Assembly (NCBI RefSeq): GCF_021729155.1
Contig: NZ_JAJQYA010000009.1
Location: 62,001 to 126,000, forward strand
DNA: 64,000 nucleotides
Direction of reading: 5' to 3'
DNA from: Membranihabitans marinus
GTDB taxonomy: Bacteria > Bacteroidota > Bacteroidia > Chitinophagales > Saprospiraceae
The position numbers and the translations under genes are program-made. Every line of letters begins with the position of its first letter. The stretch's first letter is position 1. The notes below the pieces were generated by a model that was not told the DNA's origin, searched no databases, and worked only from the letters and a program-made list of their open reading frames with translations. Below, one piece after another: positions 28,143 to 35,843 of this stretch.

Positions 28143-28168
28143 TTGAAGTTAATAAAATTATACCTTTG
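28143..28168 (+). promoter_or_regulatory. Candidate promoter of pheS-hisS-gatA
   Basis: TTG at 28143-28145, a 15-base spacer and TACCTTTG at 28161-28168 precede pheS by 33 bases. The spacer is slightly shorter than the usual 17-20, so the -33 element is uncertain while the -7 element is a perfect match. Confidence 0.4.
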
Positions 28169-28201
28169 CAGCTTTACATGGGTAATATATAGATTAATAT
28201 T

Positions 28202-29236
28202 ATGGACGCCATCAGTCAATTACAAGAATATCGATTAGAAATCGAGAATGCAAACTTTGAAAATCTTACTGATTTAGAAGATTTTAGGATAAAATTTCTG
28301 GGCAGTAAGAATATTCTTAAGCCGCTTTTTTCTCAAATAAAAAATATTGCCCCAGAACATAGAAAGGATTTTGGGCAACAAATTAATGCGGTAAAAGGCT
28401 TGGCAGAGGATAAATACCAAAGTCTGTTGAAGACTCTGAGTTCAAAAGAAATCAAAGATTCATTTAGCAATCTGGATTTAACTCGACCTGGTACTACAGA
28501 GGCCTTGGGTTCTCAGCATCCAGTATCAATAGTGATGCAAAGAATTATAGACATATTTTCCAGAATCGGTTTTTCCATCGCAAGCAATAGAGAGATAGAG
28601 GATGAATGGCATAATTTCACGGCATTAAACACTCCGGAAAATCACCCAGCCAGAGACATGACGGATACCTATTATCTAAAAAATGATTGGACGAGGATGT
28701 TGCGTTCTCAAACCAGTACGGTACAAGTCCATGTGATGGAAAATCAAAACCCTCCCATTCGGATAATTTCTCCGGGACGTGTGTATAGAAACGAGACCGT
28801 GTCTTCAAGATCCCATTGTCAGTTTCATCAAGTAGAAGGTCTGTACATAGATAAAGATGTGTCCTTTGTCGATCTAAAAAATACATTATTATATTTTGCT
28901 AAGGAAATGTACGGCAACGATGTCAAAATCAGACTTCGCCCTTCATACTTTCCATTTACTGAGCCCAGTGCTGAAATGGATGTGTATTGGGGATTAGAAA
29001 CCGAAGCCGATTATCGAATCACCAAGGGTACAGGATGGTTGGAAATAATGGGATGCGGTATGGTTGATCCCAACGTATTGCGCAACTGTGGTATTGACCC
29101 CGATGAGTACAGTGGTTTTGCATTCGGTATGGGGATTGAACGACAAGCTATGAGAATGTTTGGCATTACCGATATTAGAATGTTTTTTGAAAATGATGTG
29201 CGATTCCTCAATCAATTTAGATCTGTCAATATATGA
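28202..29236 (+). CDS. pheS: Phenylalanine-tRNA ligase alpha subunit
   Basis: PheS charges tRNA-Phe as part of an alpha2beta2 class II synthetase. The 344 residues contain the helical N-terminal arm (about 1-85), HPVSIVMQRIIDIFSRIGF, the conserved ENHPARDMTDTYYL, motif 2 (GRVYRNETVSSRSHCQFHQVEGL), SYFPFTEPSAEMDV and GFAFGMGIERQAMRMFGI (motif 3). The beta subunit gene pheT is not adjacent. The stop overlaps the hisS start (ATGA). Confidence 0.97.
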   Translation: MDAISQLQEYRLEIENANFENLTDLEDFRIKFLGSKNILKPLFSQIKNIAPEHRKDFGQQINAVKGLAEDKYQSLLKTLSSKEIKDSFSNLDLTRPGTTEALGSQHPVSIVMQRIIDIFSRIGFSIASNREIEDEWHNFTALNTPENHPARDMTDTYYLKNDWTRMLRSQTSTVQVHVMENQNPPIRIISPGRVYRNETVSSRSHCQFHQVEGLYIDKDVSFVDLKNTLLYFAKEMYGNDVKIRLRPSYFPFTEPSAEMDVYWGLETEADYRITKGTGWLEIMGCGMVDPNVLRNCGIDPDEYSGFAFGMGIERQAMRMFGITDIRMFFENDVRFLNQFRSVNI

Positions 29237-30573
29237 AGGTAGGATTGCCGAAAGGGACCAGAGATTTTGGCCCAAATGAGATATACAAGCGTCAGTATAT
29301 TTTTTCAATTATAAAAAAATATTTCCGACTCTATGGATTTGCTCCTATAGAAACACCAGCCATGGAAAACTTAAGTGTTTTAATGGGTAAATATGGTGAA
29401 GAGGGAGATCAATTGTTGTTTAAGGTACTCAACAATGGCGATTATTTAAGTAAGGTATCCGATGAAGTTTTACAGACCAAAGACAGCCAAGCTTTGACGA
29501 AGGAGGTGTCTAAACGGGGGTTAAAGTACGATTTGACCATTCCATTTGCTCGGTATGTAGTCATGCATAGAAACGAAATCAACCTTCCCTTCAAACGATA
29601 TCAAATTCAACCGGTGTGGCGGGCCGATCGACCGCAAAAAGGAAGGTACCAAGAATTCTATCAATGCGATGCCGACATTATCGGCTCCGAATCGCTTCAG
29701 TATGAAGCGGAGCTTATCCAGCTATACGACGAAGTATTTAAGACCTTAAAATTACCGGTAGAAATTCGTCTTAACAATAGAAAACTCTTAACTGGGTTAG
29801 CTGAAAAAATTGGGGCTGCTGAATTGCTCAACCCCATAACCGTAGCCATTGACAAGATTGACAAAATAGGTAAAGAGGGAGTCAGTAAAATCCTTACTGG
29901 TCTAGAATTAAGCGCGGAACAAATAGATAATATCTTTGAATTTCTAGAATTAAAAGATCTAGCAGAGATTAAAGTCTTTTTTCAAGACATTGAAATAGGG
30001 ATGAAAGGTCATGAAGAATTGACAGAAATACTGTCTTTCCTATCCAATACTGAATTGGAAAATGAATTAATCATCGACTCTTCCTTGGCCCGTGGACTAA
30101 ATTATTATACAGGAGCTATATTGGAAGTAAAAGCAAAAAATTCAAAAATAGGCAGCATCGGAGGAGGAGGTAGATACGACAATTTAACTGCCGCTTTTGG
30201 CGGTGAAAATCTCGGGGGAATCGGAGTTTCCTTTGGAGCAGAACGCATCTATGACGTTTTAGAAGAAAATCAACTGTTTCCTGCAGAAATGCAAGTGCCT
30301 CCGGTGATTATTTTGACACAGAGTCCTGACTATCATCAATACGGATTTCAATTGTTACAACAATTGAGAAAAAATGAAATTATCTCCGATTTGTATCCAG
30401 CAGGAGATAAAATGAAAAAACAGTTCAAGTACGCCAATAATATAGGTGCAAAATACGTAATTATAATCGGCGAAGAAGAAATGAGTCATCAATTGTTGTC
30501 CATTAAAAACATGGAAACTGGTGAACAGAGCAAAGGCACATTAGAAGAAATTACATCAATTATTTTATCCTAA
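29233..30573 (+). CDS. hisS: Histidine-tRNA ligase
   Basis: A class II synthetase for tRNA-His. The 446 residues show KGTRDFGPNEIYKR at the start, motif 2 (RYQIQPVWRADRPQKGRYQEFYQCDADII), the histidine A motif (GLNYYTGAILEV), GGGGRYDNL and GGIGVSFGAERI (motif 3), followed by an anticodon-binding domain (about 350-446). Length is normal. It is translationally coupled to pheS. Confidence 0.97.
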   Translation: MKVGLPKGTRDFGPNEIYKRQYIFSIIKKYFRLYGFAPIETPAMENLSVLMGKYGEEGDQLLFKVLNNGDYLSKVSDEVLQTKDSQALTKEVSKRGLKYDLTIPFARYVVMHRNEINLPFKRYQIQPVWRADRPQKGRYQEFYQCDADIIGSESLQYEAELIQLYDEVFKTLKLPVEIRLNNRKLLTGLAEKIGAAELLNPITVAIDKIDKIGKEGVSKILTGLELSAEQIDNIFEFLELKDLAEIKVFFQDIEIGMKGHEELTEILSFLSNTELENELIIDSSLARGLNYYTGAILEVKAKNSKIGSIGGGGRYDNLTAAFGGENLGGIGVSFGAERIYDVLEENQLFPAEMQVPPVIILTQSPDYHQYGFQLLQQLRKNEIISDLYPAGDKMKKQFKYANNIGAKYVIIIGEEEMSHQLLSIKNMETGEQSKGTLEEITSIILS

Positions 30574-30585
30574 AAATCGATAGCA

Positions 30586-32010
30586 TTGAAGGACTTAACC
30601 CTAGAAGAAATTCGACATAAGGTAGAAACCGGTGAATTGACATTTGTTCAGGTTGCTGAATATTATTTGGCTCAAATAGACGCTCACGCCGATCTCAATG
30701 TTTATATTGAAGTATGGCAAGAGGACTGTTTAGCCCAAGCCAAAGCATTGGACGCCAAGTTGGCTGCTGGACAATCTCTAGGGGCGCTAGCTGGAGCATT
30801 TATATCGGTAAAAGATGTTATTTGTGTTGCAGGTAGATCCGTAACAGGGGGATCGAAGATACTTCAATCATACAAATCACCCTTTGATGCTACTGCCATA
30901 GAGAGGATAAAGGAGGCGGATGGCATATTGATTGGACGGACCAACTGCGATGAGTTCGCTATGGGATCGGACAACAGAAATAGTTATTACGGTCCTGTGA
31001 AAAACATGATAGGCCAAGATAAGGTACCAGGGGGATCATCTGGAGGGTCTGCTGTATCCGTGCAAATCGACAGTTGTCTGGTCGCTTTAGGATCTGACAC
31101 AGGAGGTTCGGTGAGACAACCCGCAGCCTTAACTGGAGTTATCGGTCTCAAACCCACTTATGGAAGAATTTCTAGATATGGATTATTGGCCTATGCCTCA
31201 TCTTTTGACCAAATCGGCTTAATTGGTCACAATGCCAGCGATATATTGGCCGTACTCAATGTTGCCAAAAACACCTGTGCAAACGATGGCACGGTTAGTG
31301 AAATGTCCAATAACCCAGTAGACCTAGAAGAAGTCGGTGAAAAATTAAAACTAGGCATTATGGCGTCGGCCTTTGAGCACGAATCCATCAATGAAGAAAT
31401 CAAAGAAAAGTCTCTTGAATTTATCGAAGGGCAGTTGGCAGTCAATCACGACATATCACCAGCTAGTTTTGACTATCTGGATTATGTAATCCCCACCTAT
31501 TATATACTCACCAGTGCAGAAGCTTCTGCCAACCTTAGCCGTTATGACGGCATCAGATATGGCTACAGAGCAGAGAACAGTGAATCCTTGGACGAATTAT
31601 ATTGCAATAGTCGAACCGAAGGATTCGGACCAGAAGTAAAACGCAGGATAATCACGGGTACTTATGTACTATCCAGTGGATATCACGATGCCTACTACAA
31701 AAAGGCGCAAAAAGCGAGAAGATTTCTCGTAAATACTTTCGAAGCATTAATGGAAGAGTACGATGCCATCATTGCACCGATTACACCAAAACTTCCTTGG
31801 GGTATTGAGGAAGAGATCTCGACGGTTGATTTATACCTATCAGATATATTTTCGGTACTTCCGAATATTATTGGGTATCCAGCTATTTCTATCCCGATTG
31901 GCCATTCTAAAGAAGGCTATCCGATAGGAATCCAAATAATTACAAAATCCTGGAATGAGAATAAACTGTTAAAATTGGCGAAAGAATTCAGTTTAGAACA
32001 CCAATTATAG
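30586..32010 (+). CDS. gatA: Glutamyl/aspartyl-tRNA amidotransferase subunit A (TTG start)
   Basis: GatA releases ammonia from glutamine for the GatB-catalysed amidation of Glu-tRNA-Gln or Asp-tRNA-Asn. The amidase-signature triad is present: Lys76 (ISVKD), Ser151 (PGGSSGGS) and Ser175 (DTGGSVRQPA), with spacings as in characterised GatA. The 474 residues are full length. The frame opens with TTG at 30586 giving MKDLTLEEIR, a standard GatA N-terminus; no better ATG exists. The gene follows hisS by 12 bases; gatB and gatC are not in the window. Confidence 0.92.
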   Translation: MKDLTLEEIRHKVETGELTFVQVAEYYLAQIDAHADLNVYIEVWQEDCLAQAKALDAKLAAGQSLGALAGAFISVKDVICVAGRSVTGGSKILQSYKSPFDATAIERIKEADGILIGRTNCDEFAMGSDNRNSYYGPVKNMIGQDKVPGGSSGGSAVSVQIDSCLVALGSDTGGSVRQPAALTGVIGLKPTYGRISRYGLLAYASSFDQIGLIGHNASDILAVLNVAKNTCANDGTVSEMSNNPVDLEEVGEKLKLGIMASAFEHESINEEIKEKSLEFIEGQLAVNHDISPASFDYLDYVIPTYYILTSAEASANLSRYDGIRYGYRAENSESLDELYCNSRTEGFGPEVKRRIITGTYVLSSGYHDAYYKKAQKARRFLVNTFEALMEEYDAIIAPITPKLPWGIEEEISTVDLYLSDIFSVLPNIIGYPAISIPIGHSKEGYPIGIQIITKSWNENKLLKLAKEFSLEHQL

Positions 32011-32042
32011 GGATTCAACCGTTTAATCCAGGTAAAATTTAT

Positions 32043-32050
32043 TACATTTG
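32043..32050 (+). promoter_or_regulatory. Candidate -7 element (TACATTTG) upstream of the lytic transglycosylase gene
   Basis: A perfect TAnnTTTG match sits in the 137-bp gap after gatA, about 98 bases before the ATG at 32148. A clear -33 TTG is missing. Confidence 0.3.
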
Positions 32051-32147
32051 CAGCTTAATTAACAAGTACAATTACATATTATAAATATTTTTAAAGTATA
32101 TTTGCCTATAACTTAAACCTGTACATTTTCTTCACCAAAAATTCTTT

Positions 32148-33497
32148 ATGAGAAAAGGGCTGTATTATAGCATTATTAGCATTTTTTTATTCCAAAACAA
32201 TCCAATTGTTGCTGCCGATTTGAATGGGTCAGACAATGAAAATGTATTGGAATTGCAAATTTCTGAAGATATTGATGGATTACATACCATCATTCCTGTC
32301 TTTGAGAAAGGGCGTGCCATTAAAATAAGTAAACCCTATTTTAAAATTTACCCTGGTTACACCGAGCACTTAATAGGACGTGCAATGGTGTATTTCCCAG
32401 TCATTGAAGAAGTACTTAGCAAATACGACTTACCTGATGATTTAAAGTATATTCCATTTTTTGAATCGGGTTTACGACCGGATATCATATCCTCAGCTGG
32501 AGCGGTAGGATTATGGCAATTAATGAAATACACGGCCATGAATTACGGATTAACCGTGAATGGCGAATTGGACGAACGAATGGATTTTGAAAAGGCAACC
32601 GATGCCGCAGCACAATATTTGAAATCCCTATACGACGAATTTCAAGATTGGTCTCTTGCTCTTATGGCCTACAATGCAGGTCCATATAGAGTAAAAAAAG
32701 TTTTGAGAACTGTCGATCGTTCCAACATGGATGAAATCATTCGACGAATGCCATCCGAAACTCGGACATATTTAAGTAAAATCATAGCTGCCAAACTTAT
32801 ATTTACAGCCTATGACTCTTACAAAATTGTACCTGAAATGCCATCCCCTAGTGAGATACATTTAAAAACGATTCAACTAGAAAAGGGCTTTAGCTTGACC
32901 AGTCTGGCTAAGGAATACAAGGTATCAACCAATGAATTGGCTTCTCTTAATCCCCACATTAAGCAAAACTCCGTGTACAATTCCAAGAACAGTTTGGTTA
33001 ATATACGGATACCCTATAGCCAAAATAATGAAAATCGTTTCCTAAAGACCGAGCATTATTTCAAGGATGTTGATGAATTGAAAAAAGTAGCGAATACATT
33101 GAATTTAAACTACCGTTATATTTTAATGAGTAATGGCTATTTTACGAAATCGGTATTTAGAGCGGGTTTGTTAACATTACAAATACCCCGAAATCAGTAT
33201 ATGGAAATTATGCAAATCATTGGTCCATCTGCCTTACCAAACCTGCAGAAACCGCTGTTGACCATTGATCATAATCCCATATATTTAAATAATAAGATTG
33301 AGAGCAAACGAGTAAATGAAAATGTGGAAGACGACACCTTCCGTTATTTTCTACAGCCTAGAGAGACTTTGATTGATGTTGCGACAAAATTTAACATTAC
33401 TATCGAAACTCTATTGAAGCTCAATCCATCAATAACCAATACCATTATCCAAAGCGTGGTAGTGCCACGTCAGGTTAACACAATGGTGCACTTATAA
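32148..33497 (+). CDS. MltD-type lytic transglycosylase with LysM domains
   Basis: The enzyme cleaves peptidoglycan glycan strands non-hydrolytically. A signal peptide (ending near PIVAAD) is followed by an SLT domain (about 75-200) with the catalytic Glu in FFESGLRPD, then AGAVGLWQLM and LALMAYNAGPYRV. A LysM domain lies at about 243-290 and another at about 400-445 (RETLIDVATKFNITIETLLKLNP), giving cell-wall binding. At 449 residues it is a usual MltD size. A strong terminator follows. Confidence 0.93.
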   Translation: MRKGLYYSIISIFLFQNNPIVAADLNGSDNENVLELQISEDIDGLHTIIPVFEKGRAIKISKPYFKIYPGYTEHLIGRAMVYFPVIEEVLSKYDLPDDLKYIPFFESGLRPDIISSAGAVGLWQLMKYTAMNYGLTVNGELDERMDFEKATDAAAQYLKSLYDEFQDWSLALMAYNAGPYRVKKVLRTVDRSNMDEIIRRMPSETRTYLSKIIAAKLIFTAYDSYKIVPEMPSPSEIHLKTIQLEKGFSLTSLAKEYKVSTNELASLNPHIKQNSVYNSKNSLVNIRIPYSQNNENRFLKTEHYFKDVDELKKVANTLNLNYRYILMSNGYFTKSVFRAGLLTLQIPRNQYMEIMQIIGPSALPNLQKPLLTIDHNPIYLNNKIESKRVNENVEDDTFRYFLQPRETLIDVATKFNITIETLLKLNPSITNTIIQSVVVPRQVNTMVHL

Positions 33498-33530
33498 TAA
33501 AGATCTAGGTTAATCTACAACCTTTTAACA

Positions 33531-33571
33531 AAAAAGGCAGTTCCTCTTCAATGAGTGGAACTGCCTTTTTC
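33531..33571 (+). terminator. Intrinsic terminator after the lytic transglycosylase gene
   Basis: A perfect 14-bp stem (AAAAAGGCAGTTCC at 33531-33544 with GGAACTGCCTTTTT at 33557-33570) has a 12-base loop; the U tract is the 3' stem end. The symmetric A/T flanks mean it could also stop minus-strand transcription. Confidence 0.88.
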
Positions 33572-33651
33572 TATATCCGCTATTATACCAATTACGTATA
33601 TAATTGTCGGTTATATTTCGAATTAATGTTTTAGAGTCACGACTGAATGAA

Positions 33652-33775
33652 GTAGTCTGAAAGACTACCAAATGCCCATTGAGGGCATTTGGTGAAAGAG
33701 CCGAAACCTCCGTGTTTCGGGTGGGTTGGTAATGCGACTTTCAATACAGCCAATGGAAACGCAGGGACAACCCAC
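33652..33775. ncRNA. Cluster of perfect stem-loops, candidate structured RNA or mobile-element end
   Basis: Four helices lie head to tail. They are GTAGTCT/AGACTAC (33652-33658 with 33662-33668), a 9-10-bp stem CCAAATGCCC/GGGCATTTGG (33668-33677 with 33683-33692), CCGAAAC/GTTTCGG (33701-33707 with 33714-33720), and a longer-range GTGGGTTG/CAACCCAC (33721-33728 with 33768-33775). The block is visibly more GC-rich than its surroundings. It stands isolated between the terminators of two convergent genes, so it is not a leader of either. It matches no RNA family that I can name. No reverse transcriptase, transposase or nuclease gene is adjacent. Confidence 0.4.
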
Positions 33776-33880
33776 GCTCGGCACAGTAAAGATTATCATG
33801 AAGTTGTATTAATATCAAGCCTTGGTGTAGAGACATGACGAACTGTAGCTAAATCATCTTAATATAAGAGAGTTTTAGAC

Positions 33881-33919
33881 AAAAAAAGGCCGGGACTCAA
33901 AGTGAATCCCGACCTATCC
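33881..33919 (-). terminator. Intrinsic terminator of the hsp20 gene
   Basis: Read on the minus strand, AGGTCGGGA pairs with TCCCGGCCT with one mismatch across a short loop and ends in a run of seven T (A tract at 33881-33887 on the plus strand). It lies about 35 bases past the hsp20 stop. Confidence 0.82.
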
Positions 33920-33953
33920 AAACAAGTTCTAACCCCATGAACATGTCTCTTTT

Positions 33954-34406
33954 TTAACTTATCTCAATTTTTTTGACCTCATTGGTCTGCGCTTTTTCTG
34001 CCTTTGGCAAAACCAGAGTAAGTACTCCGTCTTTTATATCAGCTTGAATTTCATTCTTCACTATATTTTTACCAACAATAATAGATCGGTAAAAAGTTTC
34101 TTGACTAAATTCTTTCAAATGAACTTTGTCACTTGTTTCTGTTTCGCTCACTTGTTCTCGTTTGCCGCTTATCTTCAAAGTATCTTGTTCCAATGTAATC
34201 TCTATTTCGTCTTTAGTCCATCCTGGAACAGAAACTTCAATATTATAAACATCATCTTTCTCGATAATGTTCATTGGAGCAGAATTATTTCTTAATTCCA
34301 ATTGTTTTTTGTAAAAGGATGTAGTTGGAACTTGGTCCAAAAAATTAAAAAACGGATCAATTATTCCACGGTTTCTTTGATTGGCTATCAGTCTCATACT
34401 ATTCAA
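33954..34406 (-). CDS. Hsp20/alpha-crystallin small heat shock protein
   Basis: Small heat shock proteins are ATP-independent holdases that keep unfolding clients soluble. The 150 residues have a short N-terminal arm (MNSMRLIANQRNRGIIDPFFNFLDQ) and an alpha-crystallin domain (about 45-143: DDVYNIEVSVPGWTKDEIEITLEQDTLKISGKRE) with the diagnostic DGVLTLVLPK near the end. A monocistronic unit is closed by its own terminator. An unusual repeated palindrome lies 180-220 bases upstream. Confidence 0.94.
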   Translation of the reverse strand: MNSMRLIANQRNRGIIDPFFNFLDQVPTTSFYKKQLELRNNSAPMNIIEKDDVYNIEVSVPGWTKDEIEITLEQDTLKISGKREQVSETETSDKVHLKEFSQETFYRSIIVGKNIVKNEIQADIKDGVLTLVLPKAEKAQTNEVKKIEIS

Positions 34407-34582
34407 AATTTAAATACTATTAATTAATTTATTTTTTAAAATTCATTTTCGTATTGGATTTTAAAATCCCTTAAGGTGATCAAGCTTATTGAATTTTTTT
34501 ACCCACATACACTTCAATCAATGCAATTAAAAGACCAATTCCTTTTTTTGATCAATTTGACAGTTATTTATAAAAATAACAC

Positions 34583-34625
34583 GACATTATGTCAGCCACA
34601 ACCCGAAACCAATGCCATTATGTCA
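34583..34625 (-). promoter_or_regulatory. Repeated CATTATGTCA sites upstream of hsp20, candidate regulator-binding sites
   Basis: The 11-bp palindrome GACATTATGTC (34583-34593) contains CATTATGTCA (34585-34594). The same decamer recurs at 34616-34625, exactly 31 bp away, about three helical turns. Such phasing suggests cooperative binding by a dimeric regulator. The link to hsp20 is by position only, and the distance to its ATG (~180 bp) implies a long leader or another target. Confidence 0.35.
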
Positions 34626-34656
34626 CTTTATCGCAATTAATCTCATTGCAACATAG

Positions 34657-34860
34657 ATTGTTACCGAATTATTGGATAAAGACCAAAATGTAATAAAGGC
34701 CATGAATACTGAGCTATGGAAAATCATTGAAGAAAATTTTCGTTTCCTCCAACTATACCTAGAACAAACCCTAGTTTGAAATATTATTGATGGTAAATTG
34801 ATGTATGGAATAAAAGATCATAGAAGAACAATTGAACATTTACTTCTTGAAAAAGAATAG
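34657..34860 (+). pseudogene. Possible decayed small reading frame
   Basis: One frame stays open from 34657 to a TAG at 34858-34860 except for one TGA at 34777-34779. The first half contains a possible 25-residue ORF from ATG 34702 (MNTELWKIIEENFRFLQLYL). The second half reads NIIDGKLMYGIKDHRRTIEH. Both look protein-like (amphipathic, few rare residues) but match nothing I recognise, so this may be a chance open frame. Confidence 0.2.
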
Positions 34861-34946
34861 AAGATTGACAGATGTTGGATAAATTTGAAAATGAAACATT
34901 AAATAACATATCATCGTCCTTTTGTATTTTTCAGTCGATCCAAGTG

Positions 34947-35244
34947 TTGTGGATGGAGGAAAAATCCAAATGGTCTTTTTGACCTCATATAATTATACAC
35001 TTAAGGGATAAGTCCATTTCACCTTTTCCCAATCAGTCAATGTATAGACATTATCGAGGTTGTGAATGGAGGAGACTTTGAGTGATGTTCCATATTTCTT
35101 TCCAATTATTCAGGCTTTTCTACTCTACCCCACTTTTTCGTTTCCATACCACTGACTAGCACTGAATAATACGGTATCCCTAAAGTGACTAATTATATAT
35201 TACCAACTCCCTCTCAGCCTATTTCTAGCCATATCCACAATAGC
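34947..35244. repeat. Copy 1 of a ~295-bp non-coding element with nested inverted repeats
   Basis: Bases 34950-35244 match 35296-35590 with about 11 differences by eye (~96%). Within the copy, a 24-bp arm at 34987-35010 is inverted at 35175-35198 with three mismatches, bounding a ~212-bp core. The outer ends also mirror each other: TTGTGGAT (34947-34954) and ATCCACAA (35233-35240). No reading frame is convincing. The shape is that of a MITE-like or other non-autonomous element. Confidence 0.6.
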
Positions 35245-35292
35245 TACTCTGGCAAAGTAAAACTTTAAACTATGGCTTTATTATCTCTAAAT

Positions 35293-35590
35293 ACATGGAT
35301 GGAGGAAAAATCCAGATGGTCTTTTTGACCTCATATAATTATACACTTAAGGGATAAGTCCATTTCACCTATTCCAAATCAGTCAATGTATAGACATTAT
35401 CGAGGTTGTGTATGGAGGAGACTCTGAGTGATGATCCATATTTCTTTCCAATTATTTAGGCTTTTCTACTCTACCCCACTTTTTCGTTTCCATACCACTG
35501 ACTAGGACTGAATAATACGGTATCCCTTAAGTGACTAATTATATATTACCAACTCCCTCTCAGCCTATTTCTAGCCTTATCCACAACAGC
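35293..35590. repeat. Copy 2 of the ~295-bp element
   Basis: This second, directly oriented copy begins 51 bases after copy 1. The internal inverted arms are at 35333-35356 and 35521-35544 (22 of 24 positions pair), better preserved than in copy 1. The left outer end is altered (CATGGAT), while the right end keeps ATCCACAA. An offset of exactly 346 bp with no indels suggests a recent tandem duplication rather than two independent insertions. Confidence 0.6.
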
Positions 35591-35843
35591 CATAAAAAGA
35601 TCCTTAACCTATACAAAGGCTCATCCGTATCTCAATTCGATTCTCTTTTCTCCCTTAAAATCTACTGAAAGAAAAAATCGCTAGATATGAGCCAGATAGA
35701 GTAATCACTTATTGAATAAACAAAACTGAATATCATTTAAAGGAAAAAACTAAATTGTGTACTATCAATCATACCCCTTAGCAAAGGATATAGGGGAAAC
35801 AACTTCACTGTGTAAGGACTAAAACCACAATGAGCATTGAAAA
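35591..35843. other. Remainder of the gene-free region
   Basis: These 250 bases between repeat copy 2 and the end of the MerR-family gene are AT-rich and contain no gene, terminator or RNA that I can recognise. Confidence 0.4.

Noticed and set aside
33695-33725. GAGCCGAAAC...GTTTCGGGT as a possible group II intron domain V
   Set aside because: The stem is too short, pairing of the basal AGC triad fails and no reverse transcriptase gene or other intron domain is nearby.
33683-33745. Short stretches (GGTGAAA, GGTAATGCG) resembling pieces of cobalamin or TPP riboswitches
   Set aside because: The conserved B12-box and TPP CUGAGA core are missing, and there is no downstream cobalamin or thiamine gene on the plus strand; the helices do not match either fold.
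35577-35585. Perfect TTATCCACA inside repeat copy 2
   Set aside because: It arises by one base change at the equivalent spot in copy 1 and stands alone, so it is not evidence for a second origin.
34407-35843. CRISPR array or tRNA in the gene-poor region
   Set aside because: There are only two long copies rather than short regular repeats with spacers, and no cloverleaf with a T-loop motif was found.
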